DNA of 23,839 nt from an uncultured Oscillospiraceae bacterium (GTDB lineage Bacteria; Bacillota; Clostridia; Oscillospirales; Acutalibacteraceae). Shown here piece after piece: positions 22,453-23,839 of this stretch; positions within the stretch are counted from its first letter, which is position 1; each line of letters starts with the position of its first letter. The stretch covers positions 1-23,839 of the forward strand of contig CABSLJ010000011.1 of NCBI GenBank assembly GCA_902478455.1, in the 5' to 3' direction. The notes beneath the pieces are model-generated. The model made no database searches. It had not been told where the DNA came from and saw only the letters and a program-made list of their open reading frames with translations. The position numbers were made by a program, and so were the translations under genes.

Positions 22453-22776
22453 ACTAGGTTTCCTCCCAAATTTTCAAATAACCCATGCCTGTTTATGGAC
22501 CGAACGGGGCTTTCTATCGAACCCGTGTCCGCCTCCCTTTTCTCATCCAACAAATCCACCTTCCACTGCAGGGGTTCAGCTGTCCGGTAAAACGCCCAGA
22601 AATATTAGTTCCCGCTATGGCTTCTTTGCCGTATTTGTCATTGCAACTCTATGTTAACAAATAATGTATAAAATAAAAACGTTGGAACCAGTCGCCTTTA
22701 TGCAAATCGTGTCCGAAATGCATAGAAACGCCGGTTTCAACGTCTAAATTGGACATATATTCAATAAAAATTGGCG
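22453..22776. other. Intergenic region araC / lyase operon
   Basis: It holds the large hairpin after araC (22669-22743) and must contain the operon promoter, but I find no good sigma-A pair. The best -10 is TAATAT on the minus strand (about 22601-22606) with a poor -35, as expected for an activator-dependent promoter. I see no clear AraC half-site pair, cre site or riboswitch. Confidence 0.5.
22669..22743 (-). terminator. Long structured terminator downstream of the araC-type gene
   Basis: On the minus strand ACGTTGAAACC (22743-22733) pairs with GGTTCCAACGT (22689-22679), with one mismatch. Inside, TATGCA pairs with TGCATA and TCG with CGA around a GACA tetraloop, so almost all 65 nt are paired. 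TTTTTATTTTATA follows. It lies 33 nt after the araC stop, as expected for a terminator, but is larger than usual. Confidence 0.7.
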
Positions 22777-23682
22777 TTATTCCCTTTCTTTCAGCGCCTG
22801 CGCTCTGTATTGTGCAGGGGTCACGCCGTTCTTTTCCTTAAAAAGCTTGGAGAAATAATTGACGTCCCCGTATCCTACCTTCTGACAAATGGAGGCGAGA
22901 GACAAATCGGTGGTCTTGAGATATTCCATCGCATGAACCATCCGTATTTCGATCAAAATCTGCTTGAAGGTCTTGTGGTAAAGCCGCATCAATATGCGGT
23001 TGAGATGACGCACGCTGACATTGAGTTCCCGCGCAAGGTCCTCCGCCTGGACGTTGGTGGTATAGTGATTGAAAAAGAAGACGTCGATCGCCATATTGTC
23101 CACATCGCCCGGAAGAATGTCGCTATTCTTCTCCGCAGCATTCGCCTGTCCCGGGGCGCAGCGGACCAAGGTCATAAGCAGCAGGGACAAAAGACATTGC
23201 AGATTGGTATAATAACCGAGCTGCTTGCCTTGAATTTCCGTGAGCATCATATCGATCAAATAGCCCAGCTCGCCCCGGTCATGGGCGACGAAATAATCCA
23301 CCTCGTTGAGGGTTTTGATAACCCTCTGTCCCTCATCCAAAACCAGGGGATTCAGGTCGCTGGGCAGATCATAATTGATGGCTTTAAAATCGAAGCTGAG
23401 GCAGCATTTTTGAAGCTCGAAGTCCCCTACCTTTTGCTGCGCATGGTAGATTCCCGGACGAATCAGGCAAAAGTCTCCCTCATTGAGTTCATAGGGAACA
23501 TCGTCGATAACAATAATTCCCTTTCCCTTCATACAATAATGCATTTCAAAAGCCGTGTTGTTGTGTTTTCCAATACTCCACTCGTGATCAGACTCAAAAA
23601 TACCCTTGTTGATAAAAAAATTGAAGAGGATGTTGCCAACCATTATTTTGATGTACAACTTACGGTCATTTTGAGCCAGCAT
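22777..23682 (-). CDS. AraC family transcriptional regulator with cupin sensor domain
   Basis: A 301-residue regulator. The N-terminal cupin-type sensor domain (about 10-150) includes EMHYCMKGKGIIVIDD and LNEGDFCLIRPGIYHA, the usual effector-binding barrel. The C-terminal about 90 residues hold two helix-turn-helix units (AEDLARELNVSVRHLNRIL; LASICQKVGYGDVNYFSKLF) ending in the conserved GVTPAQYR. I start it at the ATG at 23682 because GGAGG lies 8 nt upstream; the in-frame ATG at 23697 overlaps that site. It has its own promoter and terminator and stands directly before the lyase/importer operon in the same direction, so it most likely activates that operon in response to the imported compound or a derivative. 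Confidence 0.92.
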   Translation of the reverse strand: MLAQNDRKLYIKIMVGNILFNFFINKGIFESDHEWSIGKHNNTAFEMHYCMKGKGIIVIDDVPYELNEGDFCLIRPGIYHAQQKVGDFELQKCCLSFDFKAINYDLPSDLNPLVLDEGQRVIKTLNEVDYFVAHDRGELGYLIDMMLTEIQGKQLGYYTNLQCLLSLLLMTLVRCAPGQANAAEKNSDILPGDVDNMAIDVFFFNHYTTNVQAEDLARELNVSVRHLNRILMRLYHKTFKQILIEIRMVHAMEYLKTTDLSLASICQKVGYGDVNYFSKLFKEKNGVTPAQYRAQALKERE

Positions 23683-23735
23683 GATTTTAACCTCCATTTT
23701 TTTGCGCGTTACAACAAGGCTGTTAATTGATTTTA

Positions 23736-23764
23736 ACTATACCCTAACACAGCATAATCTGCAA
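23736..23764 (-). promoter_or_regulatory. Sigma-A promoter of the araC-type gene
   Basis: On the minus strand: TTGCAG (23764-23759), 17-nt spacer, TATAGT (23741-23736). It gives a leader of about 50 nt. The sequence upstream to the window edge is very A/T rich, which often supports strong promoters; no gene is visible there. Confidence 0.72.
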
Positions 23765-23839
23765 TGGCAAAAATGATCCAAAGTTTATTTTATATAATTT
23801 ATCCTGTTTTTAATCATCTTTATTGAAATAAATTCACAA

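Overview
The window reads as chromosome of a GC-rich, endospore-forming member of the Bacillota, most likely class Clostridia (Oscillospiraceae-like). The support is a complete spoIIA operon (spoIIAA-spoIIAB-sigF) with a Spo0A box, strong AGGAGG-type ribosome binding sites, sigma-A promoters with 17-nt spacers, several TTG starts, a Gram-positive type LexA box and YteP/YtcP-type sugar permeases. I see no rRNA, tRNA, insertion sequence, phage gene or CRISPR array. The species cannot be fixed from sequence alone.

Left part (1-9000, all on the minus strand). An SOS-type promoter drives a radical SAM DNA modification/repair protein and its DUF4130-type partner, which runs off the left edge. Next come a tyrosine phosphatase with its own promoter, the spoIIA operon ending in a clear terminator, then folC and valS, transcribed from a strong promoter in front of valS.

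Middle part (9000-14264). A FemA/FemB-type peptidoglycan bridge aminoacyltransferase lies on the plus strand. A DegV lipid-binding protein (-) and a TetR regulator (+) diverge from one compact region in which both predicted -10 elements and a palindromic operator occupy the same bases. A bidirectional terminator separates tetR from a two-gene unit: GNAT acetyltransferase followed by iron-containing alcohol dehydrogenase.

Right part (14331-23839, minus strand). An AraC-type regulator with its own promoter and an elaborate terminator hairpin stands in front of an eight-gene operon: DapA/NanA-family lyase, two permeases, lipoprotein substrate-binding protein, two small unrecognised proteins, and two Asp-box (sialidase-fold) proteins without signal peptides. 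A hairpin with a T-run follows the binding-protein gene, and a strong terminator ends the operon. The likely logic is import of a sugar or acidic sugar derivative by a lipo-oligosaccharide-type ABC importer (its ATPase is encoded elsewhere), cytoplasmic processing by the Asp-box proteins and cleavage by the lyase. No nanE or nanK is present, the lyase lacks the usual GxxGE motif, and the two small proteins look like diverged paralogues of each other. This cluster is the best candidate for an undescribed pathway.
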